Origin: Kitasatospora sp. MAA19
GTDB lineage: Bacteria > Actinomycetota > Actinomycetes > Streptomycetales > Streptomycetaceae
Length of the DNA stretch: 64,000 bases
NCBI RefSeq assembly: GCF_029894125.1
Contig: NZ_JARXYZ010000028.1
Coordinates: 43,898 to 107,897, forward strand
Direction of reading: 5' to 3'
The notes under the pieces were generated by a model. That model searched no databases and was not told where the DNA came from. It saw only the letters and a list, made by a program, of their open reading frames with translations. Shown here piece after piece: positions 63,426 through 64,000 of this stretch. The position numbers and the translations under genes are program-made. The first letter of the stretch is position 1; every line of letters starts with the position of its first letter.

Positions 63426-63605
63426 CTAGCGGGCGAGGCTGTCGCGGATGTGGGCGGGGCCCGCGGGTGCGCGGGTGGTGGTGGTTCGGCGGGTGGTCAG
63501 GATGTGGGGGTTCGCCGTCGCGGTCTCGGCTCTGTGGTCCAGGCAGCGCTGGAGTGCCGTCCAGGTCGCGCTGTTCAGCGGGGTGGGGTGCGGGGCACCG
63601 CGGTG
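63426..63605 (-). pseudogene. Tyrosine recombinase core remnant
   Basis: PTPLNSATWTALQRCLDHRA, TATANPHILTTRRTTTTRAP, HIRDSLAR and stop TAG. Matches the part of actinomycete integrases just before the catalytic HxxR box; both flanking domains are missing. Confidence 0.5.
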
Positions 63606-63705
63606 GTGAGCGTTCGTCGGATCCGGAAGGCGGCTGCAATGCATTCGAGTGCTGACGTACCATCCGGCAATCTGTTGAACGTTTGTTTGCATGAATTGAG
63701 ATGAC

Positions 63706-64000
63706 ATGGCGGGCATGGAAACCGAGCAGCCATCCGAGAAGCCCAGTGGCCTCCAAGCGATCTGGGCCAACACCCTGGAGCCGGCAGCTCCACTGCCCTG
63801 GTACCGCACGGTGCCCCGCACGGCCTGGGTCGCGGGTGTGGTGGTCGTCGCCTTGTTCACTGCCCTGGCCGTGGCTGCCGTGACCGGCGCAGGGTCCCCG
63901 CCTGCGCGCCGGATCGTCCTGGCGGACCGGATCGGCGACCAGGAGCGGATGCCGGACGACGGGGTGGTCGCGGCCGAACGTGGCCACCTGCAGAAGAACC
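63706..64000 (+). CDS. Membrane protein, 3' end outside window
   Basis: ATG at 63706 (in-frame ATG at 63715 also possible); frame open to the last base. GMETEQPSEKPSGLQAIWAN, then a membrane helix (WVAGVVVVALFTALAVAAVT) and a soluble part beginning RRIVLADRIGDQERMPDDG. Cytosolic N-terminus, one helix, C-terminal domain presumably extracellular. Conserved-type hypothetical of Streptomyces. Confidence 0.65.
   Translation, partial: MAGMETEQPSEKPSGLQAIWANTLEPAAPLPWYRTVPRTAWVAGVVVVALFTALAVAAVTGAGSPPARRIVLADRIGDQERMPDDGVVAAERGHLQKN

Overview
High-GC, strongly G/C-third-position DNA with GTG starts, Ala/Arg-rich proteins and actinobacterial families (class I P450 redox sets, LysR/SDR pairs, F420-type LLM oxidoreductase, GH15 enzyme, IS5/IS1380/IS630/IS701 relics). 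It is best read as an accessory arm of a Streptomycetaceae chromosome or a large linear plasmid. I see no rRNA, tRNA, CRISPR array or replication origin. Intact operons alternate with dozens of truncated, frameshifted or internally deleted genes.

Layout. 0-2.3 kb: tail of a ferredoxin-NAD reductase and a cytochrome P450. 2.4-5.1 kb: GH15 glycosidase and a lipoprotein on the minus strand, then a broken Gfo/Idh/MocA gene. 6.3-12 kb: small secreted protein, DJ-1/PfpI protein, coupled malic enzyme-fumarase genes and an SDR; an inverted duplication of about 126 bp flanks the last three. 12.6-13.9 kb: gutted IS1380 transposase and gutted MFS gene. 14-19.4 kb: two divergent LysR/SDR modules separated by an IS630 relic. 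20-22 kb: secreted alpha/beta hydrolase and an SDR. 23.2-30.2 kb: a terpene gene cluster (FAD oxygenase, class I synthase, class II cyclase, methyltransferase, Baeyer-Villiger type monooxygenase). 31.6-34.2 kb: MarR-MFS-isochorismatase operon with a palindromic operator. 34.6-38 kb: SDR, an acyl-CoA-binding protein inside 20-bp inverted repeats, and a 555-residue protein with six 45-residue repeats.

38-50.8 kb is mostly debris (Dyp peroxidase, ketopantoate reductase, glycerate kinase, hydroxyisobutyrate dehydrogenase, VIT transporter and several IS ends) around intact islands: tautomerase, haloalkane dehalogenase, methyltransferase, SDR, LLM oxidoreductase, and a dehydrogenase/aldo-keto reductase pair. 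50.9-53.7 kb is a complete ferredoxin-reductase-P450 operon whose last two genes are paralogues of the pair at the left edge. 53.8-64 kb is again debris with small secreted or membrane proteins, a Cys-rich mini-protein, an endonuclease-like/IS5 in-frame chimera, and remnants of TmrB-like, HNH and integrase genes.

Functionally the intact genes form independent oxidative or detoxifying modules: P450 redox chains, SDR/AKR/LLM reductases, a dehalogenase, an efflux operon and a malate-fumarate pair. The single clear biosynthetic locus is the terpene cluster, the best candidate for an undescribed product. Names rest on motif and family recognition by eye; no alignment or database search was run.
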